In this document: one piece after another, positions 17,647 through 26,548 of the stretch
How positions within the stretch are numbered: position 1 is the stretch's first letter
How the letters are laid out: the number at the start of each line of letters is the position of its first letter
NCBI RefSeq assembly: GCF_013170825.1
Contig: NZ_CP033365.1
Location: 1,674,001 to 1,738,000, forward strand
DNA: 64,000 bases
Source: Mesorhizobium sp. NZP2298
GTDB taxonomy: Bacteria; Pseudomonadota; Alphaproteobacteria; Rhizobiales; Rhizobiaceae
Direction of reading: 5' to 3'
Program-made: the position numbers and the translations under genes
The notes under the pieces: model-generated
Told to the model about the DNA's origin: nothing
Seen by the model: the letters and a program-made list of their open reading frames with translations, nothing else
Database searches by the model: none

Positions 17647-19545
17647 ATGGCGGGTCCGGGCGACAACACGCGCAACAAGTCGAAGACGGGTTCTGAAGCC
17701 GACAGCTTCAAGCGCGCAGTCACCGTCTGCATGCGTGCCATCGCCGGCGACAAGGACCTGGAAGTCGCTTTCGCCAAGGATAGGCCGGCACTCGCCGGCA
17801 GCCGCGCCCGCTTGCCCGAACTGCCAAAGAAGGCGTCGAAGACCGACATCGCCATCACCCGCGGCCTTGGCGATTCCATGGCGCTGAAGCGCGCCTGCCA
17901 CGATGCGCGCATCCACACCAAGCTGGCGCCGGAAGGCAAGGCCGCCCGCGCCATCTATGACGCGGTCGAGCAGGCCCGCGTCGAGGCGATCGGCAGCCGC
18001 GCCATGCAGGGCGTCGCCGACAATATCGGCTCGATGCTGGAGGATAAATACGCCAAGGCCAACCTTGTCGACGTCAAGGACAAGGCCGACGCGCCGATCG
18101 AGGAAGCGCTGGCGCTGATGGTGCGCGAGAAGCTGACCGGCCGGCCGGTCCCGAAGAGCGGCGAGCGGCTGGTCGAACTCTGGCGGCCCTGGGTCGAGGA
18201 GAAGGCCAAGGCCGACCTCGACGGGCTGTCGGCCAAGCTCGACGACCAGCAGGCCTTCGCCCGCGTCGTGCGCGAAATGCTCGCCTCCATGGAAATGGCC
18301 GAGGAACTCGGCGACGACCAGGAGACGGAAGATTCCGAGGACAATGACGACAACCAGCCGCAAGGCGAGGAGCAAAGCGAGGAAGGCGGCGAAGAGGATT
18401 CCGGCTCTGAGCAGTCGCAGTCCGAGGATGCCGAGGCTTCGGCCGATGACGAGCAGTCGTCGGAAACCGAAGCCTCCGACGCCACCGCCGACGATCTGTC
18501 CGACGATGACGATGCCGATGCCGAGACGCCCGGCGAGGCGCGCCGCAACGACAACCCGTTCGCCAATCTGCCGAAGGAAATCGACTACAAGGTCTACACC
18601 ACTGCCTTCGACGAGACGGTCGGCGCCGAGGAGCTTTGCGAAGAAGAAGAGCTCGACCGGCTGCGCGCCTTCCTCGACAAGCAGCTTGCCAATCTGTCCG
18701 GTGTCGTCGGGCGGCTCGCCAACCGGCTGCAGCGCCGCCTGATGGCGCAGCAGAACCGGTCTTGGGATTTCGACCTGGAAGAAGGCTACCTCGATCCGGC
18801 GCGGCTGGTACGCGTCGTCATCGACCCGATGCAGCCGCTGTCCTTCAAGCAGGAACGCGACACCAAATTCCGCGACACGGTGGTGACGCTGGTGCTCGAC
18901 AATTCGGGCTCGATGCGCGGCCGGCCGATCACGGTCGCCGCCACCTGCGCCGACATTCTGGCGCGCACGCTGGAGCGCTGCGGCGTCTCGGTCGAGATCC
19001 TCGGCTTCACCACGCGGGCCTGGAAAGGCGGGCAAGCGCGCGAGAAATGGCTGAAGGACGGCAAGCCGCCGAACCCCGGCCGCCTCAACGATCTACGCCA
19101 CATCATCTACAAATCCGCCGACCATCCGTGGCGCCGAGCCCGGCGCAATCTCGGCCTGATGATGCGCGAAGGCCTGCTCAAGGAAAACATCGACGGCGAG
19201 GCGCTGCTGTGGGCTCACAATCGCCTGATCGCCCGGCCGGAGCAGCGCAAGATCCTGATGATGATTTCGGACGGCGCGCCGGTCGACGATTCGACACTGT
19301 CGGTCAATCCGGGCAATTACCTTGAGCGGCACCTGCGCGCCGTCATCGAGCTGATCGAGACGCGCTCGCCGGTGGAATTGCTTGCCATCGGCATCGGCCA
19401 TGACGTCACGCGCTATTACCGCCGCGCCGTCACCATCGTCGATGCGGAGGAACTGGCCGGCGCCATGACCGAGCAACTGGCCTCGCTGTTTGCCGAAGAA
19501 AGCGTACGCGACACGCGGCGCGGCGGCATGCGGCGCGCCGGATGA
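17647..19545 (+). CDS. cobT: Cobaltochelatase subunit CobT
   Basis: Partner of CobS in the aerobic cobalt-insertion complex. The 632-residue protein has an N-terminal helical region, a strongly acidic low-complexity stretch (about 219-300, rich in Glu, Asp, Ser and Gln), and a C-terminal von Willebrand A domain whose MIDAS motif [13 protein letters not shown] places Asp418, Ser420 and Ser422. The length and domain order match known CobT. Its stop overlaps the start of the following exported protein by four bases, implying co-translation. CobN is not in the window. Confidence 0.96.
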   Translation: MAGPGDNTRNKSKTGSEADSFKRAVTVCMRAIAGDKDLEVAFAKDRPALAGSRARLPELPKKASKTDIAITRGLGDSMALKRACHDARIHTKLAPEGKAARAIYDAVEQARVEAIGSRAMQGVADNIGSMLEDKYAKANLVDVKDKADAPIEEALALMVREKLTGRPVPKSGERLVELWRPWVEEKAKADLDGLSAKLDDQQAFARVVREMLASMEMAEELGDDQETEDSEDNDDNQPQGEEQSEEGGEEDSGSEQSQSEDAEASADDEQSSETEASDATADDLSDDDDADAETPGEARRNDNPFANLPKEIDYKVYTTAFDETVGAEELCEEEELDRLRAFLDKQLANLSGVVGRLANRLQRRLMAQQNRSWDFDLEEGYLDPARLVRVVIDPMQPLSFKQERDTKFRDTVVTLVLDNSGSMRGRPITVAATCADILARTLERCGVSVEILGFTTRAWKGGQAREKWLKDGKPPNPGRLNDLRHIIYKSADHPWRRARRNLGLMMREGLLKENIDGEALLWAHNRLIARPEQRKILMMISDGAPVDDSTLSVNPGNYLERHLRAVIELIETRSPVELLAIGIGHDVTRYYRRAVTIVDAEELAGAMTEQLASLFAEESVRDTRRGGMRRAG

Positions 19546-20567
19546 TCCTTTCGCGGGGCGGGTTTCGGCAAACGGTTCTTGCCGCTTGCGCACTCTCCGG
19601 CGTGGTGCTTTCGCCAGCGATTGCGGCCGGGCCGGCTTCGGTCGAGCCGGCCGAGGTTTCGGCGAGACCGATAAGCCAATTCAAGATCGGACATGACGAG
19701 AAACAGTTCGGTCCGCTGGAATTCGTGGGCGGGCTGGAAATGACCTCGCCATCGCGCGATTTCGGTGCGCTGTCTGCCTTTCGGTTTCTGAAAGGAGGGA
19801 GCGATTTCATCGGCGTGGCCGACACCGGCTACTGGTTCTTCGGGACGGTGGCCCGTGATGCCGACGGGCGACCCGTGGCCATCCAGAACTTCCGCATGCA
19901 GCAGATGGTCGACCAGAGCGGGCAGCCGATCGACGAGAAATGGGAAGTCGACGCCGAGGGCCTTGCGGTCAAGGATGGCATCGCCACGGTCGGTTTCGAG
20001 CGCAACCACCGCGTCTCCCAGTTCAGGATCGACCCGACCAATATGAAGGCGCCATACCGGCAACTCGATTTCCTGGTACCGGCGCGAGAGCTGCGCCAGA
20101 ACCGCGGCTTCGAGACGGTCACCCATGCCAATGCCAATGGCCAGCACGAGGGCGGTCTGGTCGTGGTCTCGGAAAAGAGCCTGGACAAGGCTGGCAATAT
20201 CTATGCCGCCATCATCGAAGGGCCGCACAAGGGCGTCTTCACCGTCAAGCGCAACGGCGATTTCGACATCACAGATGGCGCCTTCCTGCCGGACGGCGAC
20301 CTCTTGCTGCTGGAGCGCAGCTTTTCTATGGCGGGTGGCCTCAAGATGCGCCTGCGGCGCATCTATGGCGAGAGCGTCGCAAAGGGCGCTGTCGCCGACG
20401 GGCCGGTGCTGCTGGAAGCCGACATGGGCTACCAGATCGACAATATGGAAGGTCTCGACGTCTGGACCCGCTATGACGGCGCGCTGATGGTGTCGCTGAT
20501 CTCCGATGACAACCACTCGATCCTGCAGCGCAACCTCTACCTGGAATTTATTCTCCACCAGGATTGA
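19542..20567 (+). CDS. Exported phytase-like/esterase-like beta-propeller protein
   Basis: Secreted protein of 341 residues with a signal peptide (about 1-29, ending in AIAAG) and the domain called 'esterase-like activity of phytase' (DUF4815-like naming varies; I recognise it from [36 protein letters not shown] and the NMEGLDVW motif near the end). The domain is a six-bladed propeller whose activity is not established by the sequence. It overlaps cobT in an ATGA junction, so it is expressed with the cobaltochelatase genes, but a direct link to B12 synthesis is not evident. Confidence 0.8.
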   Translation: MILSRGGFRQTVLAACALSGVVLSPAIAAGPASVEPAEVSARPISQFKIGHDEKQFGPLEFVGGLEMTSPSRDFGALSAFRFLKGGSDFIGVADTGYWFFGTVARDADGRPVAIQNFRMQQMVDQSGQPIDEKWEVDAEGLAVKDGIATVGFERNHRVSQFRIDPTNMKAPYRQLDFLVPARELRQNRGFETVTHANANGQHEGGLVVVSEKSLDKAGNIYAAIIEGPHKGVFTVKRNGDFDITDGAFLPDGDLLLLERSFSMAGGLKMRLRRIYGESVAKGAVADGPVLLEADMGYQIDNMEGLDVWTRYDGALMVSLISDDNHSILQRNLYLEFILHQD

Positions 20568-20634
20568 GCCGCAGCTCCAACTGCGAAGCTGAGTTGAGGG
20601 TTTTCGACGGCGGGTTCGATTTGGTCTGATCCTT

Positions 20635-20680
20635 CCCCCACTCCGTCGCTGCTTCGCGGCGAAGCTCGACGGAGTGGGGG
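20635..20680. terminator. Strong 14-bp hairpin between convergent genes
   Basis: CCCCCACTCCGTCG (20635-20648) pairs perfectly with CGACGGAGTGGGGG (20667-20680) across an 18-base loop. It lies between the convergent phytase-like and spermidine-synthase-like genes, where a bidirectional terminator is expected. No T-run follows on either strand, so it may instead be a repeat element or a termination aid. Confidence 0.55.
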
Positions 20681-20688
20681 TCGACTGT

Positions 20689-21366
20689 TCACCACGAGCC
20701 GTTGGTGGCGATCCAGATGACATGGCGCGCGCCACGCTTGCCGTTGGCGCGCGTGTTGACCTCCTCGACAGCGAAACCCGCCTGCTTGAGCCGCCGCGTG
20801 AAACCTGTATCCGGCCCCTGCGACCACACTGCCAATACGCCGCCGGGTTTGAGAGCACTGCGCGCGGCGCCAAGGCCCGCCAGGCTGTAGAGGGCGTCAT
20901 TGCCCTTGTGAACGATGCCTTCGGGGCCATTGTCGACATCGAGCAGGATGGCGTCCCAGGCTGCGGGCTCGAAGCGTATCAGCTGCCCGACATCGGTCTC
21001 CTCTATGGCGACGCGGGGATCGTCGAGGCAATCGCCGAAAACTTCCGCCATCGGGCCACGTGCCCAGGCGACGACCGCCGGCACCAGTTCGGCGACAACG
21101 ATGCTGGCATCCTTGCCGAGTTCGGCAAGAGCAGCGCGCAGCGTGAAACCCATGCCAAGGCCGCCTATGAGGATCCTCGGCTGCCGATGGCCCGCAATCT
21201 TTTGGCAGGACAGTTTCGCCAGCGCTTGCTCGGAGCCGCTGAGGCGGCTGTTCATCAACTCGTTGGTGCCTAGCATGATCGAGAATTCGCTGCCGCGCCG
21301 CTTGAGGCGAAGTTCTTGGACACCGTCCCCGGTCTTTGCCGAATCGAGCTGGACCCAGGGTATCAC
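20689..21366 (-). CDS. Spermidine synthase-like methyltransferase-fold protein
   Basis: Rossmann-fold protein of about 225 residues related to spermidine synthases (SpeE-like without an N-terminal domain). The nucleotide-binding loop ILIGGLGMGFTLRAAL, the acidic VVAELVPAVVAWAR and the DAILLDVDNGP motif are visible. The last is the position of the catalytic Asp in polyamine aminopropyltransferases, but the sequence around it differs from classical SpeE, so the substrate is uncertain. I start at the GTG at 21366, four bases after the transporter stop; the ATG at 21441 would lie inside the upstream gene. Confidence 0.78.
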   Translation of the reverse strand: MIPWVQLDSAKTGDGVQELRLKRRGSEFSIMLGTNELMNSRLSGSEQALAKLSCQKIAGHRQPRILIGGLGMGFTLRAALAELGKDASIVVAELVPAVVAWARGPMAEVFGDCLDDPRVAIEETDVGQLIRFEPAAWDAILLDVDNGPEGIVHKGNDALYSLAGLGAARSALKPGGVLAVWSQGPDTGFTRRLKQAGFAVEEVNTRANGKRGARHVIWIATNGSW

Positions 21367-21370
21367 GGGT

Positions 21371-22051
21371 CTAGGCCGCGACTGCCGGCTGGCTCCATCG
21401 AGCAGCGAGCAGCCGGTAGGGGATGAGCGCGACCACGGCAATGATCAATTTCACCGAGAGATCGCCCAGCGCCCAGGAAACCCAGCGCATGGCCTCGATG
21501 TGGAAGACGCCCATCAGGGGCGCCGTTTCGAGCGCAAAGCTATCATTGGGGCCAGCAAAGGCGAAGGCGGCCGAGAATGCGACGGTGAAGAAGACCATCG
21601 TGTCGAACACCGATCCGACCAGCGTGCCGACGATCGGCGCCCGCCACCAGCTCTGCCTGCGCAGCCGGTTGAACACGGTCACGTCAAGCAATTGCGCGGA
21701 CAGGAATGCCGCGCCTGAAGCGGCGGCGATGCGCGCCAGCCGGTCAGCGGCGGTCTCGAATTCGATCAGGCCATGGCGGAACAGGAAGGGCGGGACGAGG
21801 ATCGAGCAGACCACCGCTGTCATGAAGCCGACAAAGACGATCCGGCGCGCCACGGCAGGCCCGTAGCGGCGGTTGGCGAGGTCGGTGACGAGGAACGAGA
21901 AGGGATAGGTGAAAGCGCCCCAGGTAAGCAGGTCCGCCAGCGACAGGCCGCCGATCTGGCCCTGCATCGGGAACTGCACGAGGATGTTCGACGCCACGAC
22001 GACAAGCGCCATGGCGGCCACGAAGGGCAAATATCGCGAGAAGGATGTCAT
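21371..22051 (-). CDS. Queuosine-precursor (preQ0/preQ1) transporter, VUT/YhhQ family
   Basis: Integral membrane protein of 226 residues with about six hydrophobic spans, matching the COG1738 VUT family that imports queuosine precursors. Typical features are the early TWGAFTYPFSFLVTDLANRRYGP motif (cited in part: FTYPFSFLVTDLANR) and the acidic/aromatic SVFDTMVFF segment. The ATG at 22051 is preceded by AGGA seven bases upstream; upstream in-frame ATGs would add a non-hydrophobic leader. The start codon sits in the tail of a candidate preQ1-I aptamer, consistent with ligand control. A spermidine-synthase-like gene follows four bases after its stop. Confidence 0.9.
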   Translation of the reverse strand: MTSFSRYLPFVAAMALVVVASNILVQFPMQGQIGGLSLADLLTWGAFTYPFSFLVTDLANRRYGPAVARRIVFVGFMTAVVCSILVPPFLFRHGLIEFETAADRLARIAAASGAAFLSAQLLDVTVFNRLRRQSWWRAPIVGTLVGSVFDTMVFFTVAFSAAFAFAGPNDSFALETAPLMGVFHIEAMRWVSWALGDLSVKLIIAVVALIPYRLLAARWSQPAVAA

Positions 22052-22078
22052 TTTTTTATCCTGGGTAATGGAACCAGC
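22047..22078 (-). promoter_or_regulatory. Candidate preQ1-I-type riboswitch covering the start of the VUT gene
   Basis: Reading the minus strand from 22077: CTGG, loop TTCCATTAC, CCAG, then GATAAAAAAATGA. This mirrors preQ1-I aptamers: stem, GGTTC, an ACCC ending whose first C would bind the ligand, and an A-rich tail beginning ATAAAAAA. In B. subtilis the tail CUA pairs with a loop UAG; here the equivalent tail triplet is the start codon ATG and the loop has CAT, so pairing is preserved. The loop (9 nt) is about three shorter than in the known B. subtilis and Thermoanaerobacter aptamers, which is the main doubt. The Shine-Dalgarno AGGA overlaps the stem. Confidence 0.55.
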
Positions 22079-22116
22079 GGAGCATCTGCCCATCGGGCGG
22101 TGCTCGCTTCGTAGTC

Positions 22117-22157
22117 GAGCATCGGATTGTCGAACCTTGCGGATCCATCCGATGCTC
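22117..22157. repeat. 11-bp inverted repeat in the rpmB-VUT gap
   Basis: GAGCATCGGAT (22117-22127) and ATCCGATGCTC (22147-22157) are perfect complements around a 19-base spacer. A related GAGCATC occurs at 22080. It could be the rpmB terminator stem, an operator, or a dispersed repeat; no T-run supports intrinsic termination. Confidence 0.5.
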
Positions 22158-22205
22158 CAAGCCAACAAGAGGTTGGCCCGGGCGGTCCCCCGCCTTTATC
22201 CGATG

Positions 22206-22502
22206 TTAGGCAGCGACCTGTTCGGCCAGCTTCTTGGCGATCTGCTTCTTCAGCAGGCGCGCGCGCTGCGACAGTTCCTTGACGTCGGCCTTGGCCAGGA
22301 AAGCGTCGAGACCGCCGCGATGTTCGACCGAACGCAGCGCATTGGCCGAGATGCGCAGGCGCACATTCTGGTTCAGTGCTTCCGAAATCAGCGTCACATT
22401 GACGAGGTTCGGCAGGAAGCGACGCTTGGTCTTGTTGTTGGCGTGGCTCACATTGTTGCCGGTCTGGACTGCCTTGGCAGTGAGTTCGCAGGTGCGGGAC
22501 AT
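22206..22502 (-). CDS. rpmB: 50S ribosomal protein L28
   Basis: Large-subunit ribosomal protein of 98 residues. The N-terminus [24 protein letters not shown] (cited in part: [16 protein letters not shown]) and KRRFLPNL are hallmark L28 sequences, including the usual single rhizobial Cys. It stands alone, as in other alphaproteobacteria, with a 260-base gap on its upstream side to the DUF3108 gene. Confidence 0.97.
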   Translation of the reverse strand: MSRTCELTAKAVQTGNNVSHANNKTKRRFLPNLVNVTLISEALNQNVRLRISANALRSVEHRGGLDAFLAKADVKELSQRARLLKKQIAKKLAEQVAA

Positions 22503-22761
22503 AATTCTAACCTTCAGTTCTCTCGGGACCTGTCAAACCCTTGTGCCCACGCCGGGTGGCGCGCGGTTCTGGTCAGGCGGCCTTATGGAAAAAGTTGGCG
22601 TTCCATAGTTGCATTTCACCGGGGCGTCAAGCTCCGGCTTCGCCACGGAAGCGCGCGGCATTTCATATTAAGGCCGGATTTCACCCTATAAGCGGTCTTA
22701 TAGGGACATGCCAGACCGGAGTTGCCCGCCTCCGGCCGAAAATCAAGGATCCGATCCCGCC

Positions 22762-23550
22762 ATGCCTCGTTTGTCTCACGCACTTGTTGCCGTGCTTGCC
22801 ATCGCCTTGCCGTCGGCCGCGTCCGCGGCCTCGCCGCAGTCCTTCAAAGGAGAATATACGGTTTCGTTCCTTGGCCTCTCGATCGCAAGATCGACCTTCT
22901 CAAGCCATTACGAGAACGGCGCCTACGCGATCGACGGTACGGTGACGGCGGCCGGTCTCGCCAAGCTGTTCGACGACACGCGGGGTACGATCTCTTCCAA
23001 GGGCACGATTTCGGGCCAGAAAATGGTGCCCCAGGCATTTCGTGCCGATTACACCTCCGGCAAGAAGGCGTCCGCGATCGACATCCGCTTTACCAATGGC
23101 AACGTGACCTCGACGCAGGTCATCCCGGCGCCCGGCAAGCGTGACCCCAATGCCTGGGTGCCGATCGGTGCCGGCGACTTGGCCGCGGTGCTCGATCCAA
23201 TGGCGGCGACCGTCATCCATGCCGACAGCCTCGACCAGGTCTGCGGCCGCAAGGTCAAGTTCTATGACGGCGAGATGCGCGCCGACCTGACGCTGACCTA
23301 CGATTCGAAAGGCACGATCTCGGTCCCGGGCTACAAGGGCGACACCGTCACCTGCCAGATGGGTTTCGAGCCGGTGGCCGGCTATCGCAAGGGACGTAAG
23401 GCGCTCAACTATCTCAAGAACAAAAGCCGCATGATGGTGACGTTTGCGCCGCTCGGCCAAACCGGAGTATATGCGCCGATCCACGCCACGGTCGGAACGC
23501 AGATCGGCACCTTGACCATCAGCGCCGGGCGTTTCGAAGCGGTACAATAG
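22762..23550 (+). CDS. DUF3108 domain periplasmic protein
   Basis: Exported protein of 262 residues with a signal peptide at 1-23 (ending AASAA) and the beta-rich DUF3108 domain (FKGEYTVSFLGLSIARSTF to the C-terminus). The family has no defined biochemical role; many members are cell-envelope proteins. The ATG at 22762 directly precedes the signal; an in-frame ATG at 22708 would add a proline-rich leader that breaks it. It stands between rpmB, which diverges, and a transporter gene 43 bases downstream. Confidence 0.85.
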   Translation: MPRLSHALVAVLAIALPSAASAASPQSFKGEYTVSFLGLSIARSTFSSHYENGAYAIDGTVTAAGLAKLFDDTRGTISSKGTISGQKMVPQAFRADYTSGKKASAIDIRFTNGNVTSTQVIPAPGKRDPNAWVPIGAGDLAAVLDPMAATVIHADSLDQVCGRKVKFYDGEMRADLTLTYDSKGTISVPGYKGDTVTCQMGFEPVAGYRKGRKALNYLKNKSRMMVTFAPLGQTGVYAPIHATVGTQIGTLTISAGRFEAVQ

Positions 23551-23593
23551 GCACGCCACCGGAAACAGAGGAGGGCGCGCCACGGGAGAAAAA

Positions 23594-24508
23594 ATGGGGC
23601 GCGCAACACTGATCGGCTTTTCGGCGGTCGCCATGTGGGCGCTTTTGGCGCTGCTCACCGACGCATCCGGCAAGGTGCCGCCGTTCCTTTTGTCGGCAAT
23701 CACCTTCTCGATCGGTACAGGGGTCGGTCTTGTCGCGCGTCTCCTGATTCCGGCGGCCGACAGGAGCCAGAAGATACCACCCCAGGTCTGGGTCATCGGT
23801 ATTGCCGGCCTGTTCGGCTACCACTTTTTCTATTTCACCGCTTTGCGCAACGCGCCGGCGGTGGAGGCGAGCCTGATCGCCTATCTGTGGCCGCTGCTGA
23901 TCGTGCTGGGCTCCGCGCTGATGCCGGGTGAAAAACTGGCGTGGAACCATGTCGTCGGCGCGCTGCTCGGCCTGGCCGGCACGGTGCTGATCGTGACCAA
24001 GGGTGGCGGGCTGGCCTTCGATGCACGCTATACCTTCGGCTATGCGATGGCCGCCGTCTGCGCCCTGCTGTGGTCGTCCTATTCGCTCCTGTCGCGGCGC
24101 TTTCCGTCTGTACCGACCAGCATCGTCACCTGGTTCTGCGCGGCGACCGCCGTGCTGTCGCTCGTTTGCCATCTGGCGCTGGAGCAAACGGACCTGCCGG
24201 ACGGCGCCGGACAGTGGCTGGCGGTGCTTGGCCTTGGCCTGATGCCGGTGGGGGCTGCCTTCTATGCCTGGGACATCGGCGTCAAGCGCGGCAATATCCA
24301 GGTGCTGGGCGCGGCGAGCTATGCGGCGCCGCTGCTGTCGACGCTGATGCTGATTGCGGCCGGCGTCGCCGAGCCATCGCTGCGCATTCTCGCGGCCTGC
24401 GTGCTGATCACCGGCGGTGCGGCCCTGGCGGCGAAGTCGCTGTTCCTGCGCAAGCCGGCCGCGGCTGAGGGCGAGGCCGGGGCATCCGAAAGCGGAGCCG
24501 GGGCATGA
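23594..24508 (+). CDS. EamA/DMT-family transporter
   Basis: Drug/metabolite transporter of 304 residues with about ten hydrophobic segments in two EamA repeats (first ending around LIVTKGGG, second from YTFGYAMAAVCALLWSSYSL, cited in part). Members export amino acids, metabolites or dyes; no substrate can be named. GGGAG upstream of 23594 supports the start. Its last four bases overlap the ATG of the lysoplasmalogenase gene, so the two are co-expressed. The C-terminal tail is Ala/Glu/Gly-rich. Confidence 0.9.
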   Translation: MGRATLIGFSAVAMWALLALLTDASGKVPPFLLSAITFSIGTGVGLVARLLIPAADRSQKIPPQVWVIGIAGLFGYHFFYFTALRNAPAVEASLIAYLWPLLIVLGSALMPGEKLAWNHVVGALLGLAGTVLIVTKGGGLAFDARYTFGYAMAAVCALLWSSYSLLSRRFPSVPTSIVTWFCAATAVLSLVCHLALEQTDLPDGAGQWLAVLGLGLMPVGAAFYAWDIGVKRGNIQVLGAASYAAPLLSTLMLIAAGVAEPSLRILAACVLITGGAALAAKSLFLRKPAAAEGEAGASESGAGA

Positions 24509-25179
24509 CGATGCCGTTTGCCGGCGGCATCGATGCCAACGCCAATGCAACGCTGATCTTTTCTTTGGTGGCGGCGGCGATCTACGCCTTCTCGTCAGGC
24601 ATGGCGCCGACGCTCGCCCGCTCGGCGGCAAAGACGCTCGCCGTCGCGATGCTTGCCGTGCTGGCGGCGCTGCAAGGTGGCCCACTGCTGCTGGTCGCCG
24701 CTCTTGCGCTGAGCGCCATTGGCGACGCGTTCCTGTCGCGCGACGGCGACAAGGCGTTTCTCGGCGGTTTGGCCAGCTTTCTCGTCGCCCACATCGTCTA
24801 TATCGCGCTGTTCCTGCGTAGCGGTGGCGGGTTGGCGCTGCTTGGCGCAGAATCCTGGCGCGGGGCGATTGCCCTGGCATTGGCGGTATTCGTGATCGTC
24901 ATGCTGGCCGCGCTCTGGCGCCGCGTCGGCCCTAGCCTGCGTGTTCCGATCACCTGTTATGTCGTGGCGATCCTGGCGATGGGCATGGCGGCACTGACGA
25001 CAAGCAATGCCTGGGTCATCGGCGGCGCAGTGCTGTTCATGGCATCGGACGGGCTGCTGGCCACGGAGAAATTCCTGGTCGCGGCCATCTCGCCACATCG
25101 CGGCTGGATGCGTTTCGCCGTCTGGGTCTTGTACTACGCTGCCCAGCTCGCGATCACGCTTGGTTTCCTGCTGGGCTAG
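24505..25179 (+). CDS. Lysoplasmalogenase (YhhN/TMEM86 family)
   Basis: Polytopic membrane protein of 224 residues with about seven to eight spans. The YhhN signature is visible in ALSAIGDAFLSRDGDKAFLGG and later in GGAVLFMASDGLLATEKFL, with the conserved acidic residues that form the proposed active site. Eukaryotic members cleave the vinyl-ether bond of lysoplasmalogens; bacterial roles are less clear. It overlaps the preceding DMT gene by four bases and converges with the cupin gene, overlapping it by 26 bases. Confidence 0.85.
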   Translation: MTMPFAGGIDANANATLIFSLVAAAIYAFSSGMAPTLARSAAKTLAVAMLAVLAALQGGPLLLVAALALSAIGDAFLSRDGDKAFLGGLASFLVAHIVYIALFLRSGGGLALLGAESWRGAIALALAVFVIVMLAALWRRVGPSLRVPITCYVVAILAMGMAALTTSNAWVIGGAVLFMASDGLLATEKFLVAAISPHRGWMRFAVWVLYYAAQLAITLGFLLG

Positions 25180-25594
25180 GCTGCCAGCCCGGCGCTGCCA
25201 GTTCGAAGGCGGCGAAATCAAACCCCGGCGCGACGGTGCAGCCGACCAGCGTCCAGTCGCCCAGGCTGCGCGCCGATTGCCACCAGCCTGCCGGCACGAC
25301 GATCTGCGGCCGTTCGCCCGCCGCGAGTTCGATGCCCAGCACCTGCTCGATCACGGCTGCGCCTTCTTCCCACATCGACAGCGCCAGCGGCGCGCCGGCG
25401 TGGAAATGCCAGACCTCGGCGGCGTCCCTGACCCGATGCCATGCCGAAAGCTGGTGCTGTTCCAAAAGGAAGTAGATCGCGGTCGAATGGCCACGCGCAC
25501 CGCCGGCTTCGTCGCGAAATGTCTCCGCGTACCAGCCGCCTTCCGGATGCGGCTTCAGACCAAGCAAAGCGATGATTTCCGCGGAACTCGTCAT
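25154..25594 (-). CDS. DUF985 cupin-domain protein
   Basis: Single-domain cupin of 146 residues. The start MTSSAEIIALLGLKPHPEGGWY carries the family opening (cited in part), and motifs AWHRVRDAAEVWHFHAGAPL and VVPAGWWQSA are typical of DUF985, with several histidines that could hold a metal. The function is unestablished. I start at 25594 because the conserved region begins there; a longer frame to 25663 would overlap gloB. It is 22 bases downstream of gloB on the same strand. Confidence 0.87.
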   Translation of the reverse strand: MTSSAEIIALLGLKPHPEGGWYAETFRDEAGGARGHSTAIYFLLEQHQLSAWHRVRDAAEVWHFHAGAPLALSMWEEGAAVIEQVLGIELAAGERPQIVVPAGWWQSARSLGDWTLVGCTVAPGFDFAAFELAAPGWQPSPAGNQA

Positions 25595-25616
25595 GGGGTC
25601 GACGATACCACCAGGC

Positions 25617-26384
25617 TCAGAAATTGTCCTTGCGCTTGCGGATCTCGGCGAACACCTCGGCATCCCCGGCCTTTTCCATGCCGAGATGCTTGCGGATCGC
25701 CGGATCGTGCCAGCGCAGGAAGGGATTGGTCGACAATTCCTCGCCGATCGTCGTTGGCAGTGTCGGCTTGTTGTCGCTCCGCAGCGCCTCGATCCTGCCG
25801 GCGCGCTCCTTCAAGGCCGAGTTGGTGGGATCGACGGTCAGCGCGAAACGGGCGTTGGCGAGCGTATACTCGTGGCCGCAATAGATTGTCGTCGCGGCGG
25901 GAAGCGCGGCCAGTTTCTTCAGAGAATCATACATCACCGGCGGTTTGCATTCGAACAGCCGTCCACAGCCGAGCGCGAACAGCGTATCGGCGGTGAACGC
26001 CACCTGCGATGCCGGCAGATGATAGGAGACGTGCCCGGCGGTATGGCCGGGGGTGGCGATCACCTCGATGCGCTCATCGCCGAGATGGAGGACGGAGCCT
26101 TCCTCGACCGTCTCGTCAATGCCGGGAATCTTGGCCTTTTCCGCTTCCGGGCCGACGATGCGCAGCTTGAAGCGCTCCTTCAGCGCCAGATTCGCCTCGA
26201 CGTGATCCATATGATGATGCGTGGTCAGGATCATCGTCGGTGTCCAGCCGGTGCGCTTGATCGCGGCCAGGATCGGCGCCTCCTCGGGCGCGTCGATGAT
26301 CGCGGTCTGACCGCTCTTGGGGTCATGCACCAGCACACCGAAATTGTCGGTGCGGCACATGAACTGTTCGATTTCGATCGCCAT
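25617..26384 (-). CDS. gloB: Hydroxyacylglutathione hydrolase (glyoxalase II)
   Basis: Metallo-beta-lactamase-fold enzyme that hydrolyses S-lactoylglutathione to lactate and glutathione, the second step of methylglyoxal detoxification. The binuclear metal motif THHHMDH (55-61), the later TPGHTAGH and the CGHEYT segment are all present, and the C-terminal HAGH domain with FLRWHDP is intact. Its 255 residues match the family. It diverges from a methyltransferase gene across a region with three phased ATGTCATC repeats. Confidence 0.95.
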   Translation of the reverse strand: MAIEIEQFMCRTDNFGVLVHDPKSGQTAIIDAPEEAPILAAIKRTGWTPTMILTTHHHMDHVEANLALKERFKLRIVGPEAEKAKIPGIDETVEEGSVLHLGDERIEVIATPGHTAGHVSYHLPASQVAFTADTLFALGCGRLFECKPPVMYDSLKKLAALPAATTIYCGHEYTLANARFALTVDPTNSALKERAGRIEALRSDNKPTLPTTIGEELSTNPFLRWHDPAIRKHLGMEKAGDAEVFAEIRKRKDNF

Positions 26385-26430
26385 CGCGTCTCTCCATTTG
26401 TCGCCGCAGACATAGGGCGCCAGAGGGCGG

Positions 26431-26482
26431 ATGTCATCTAGGGGTGACGAATGTCATCCCCGGGAAGACCAATGTCATCCGG
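26431..26482. repeat. Three phased ATGTCATC direct repeats
   Basis: ATGTCATC begins at 26431, 26451 and 26472, so the spacing is 20 and 21 bases (about two helical turns). Copies are followed by TAGGGG, CCCGGG and CGGGGG. The array is in the divergent promoter region between gloB and the methyltransferase and starts about 45 bases from the gloB start. A regulator-binding array is possible. Confidence 0.75.
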
Positions 26483-26548
26483 GGGATGTGCCGGCCCCCC
26501 TCAGGACCCTTTGTTGAAACCTGCCGATATCACGGCTACATCCCTGAC

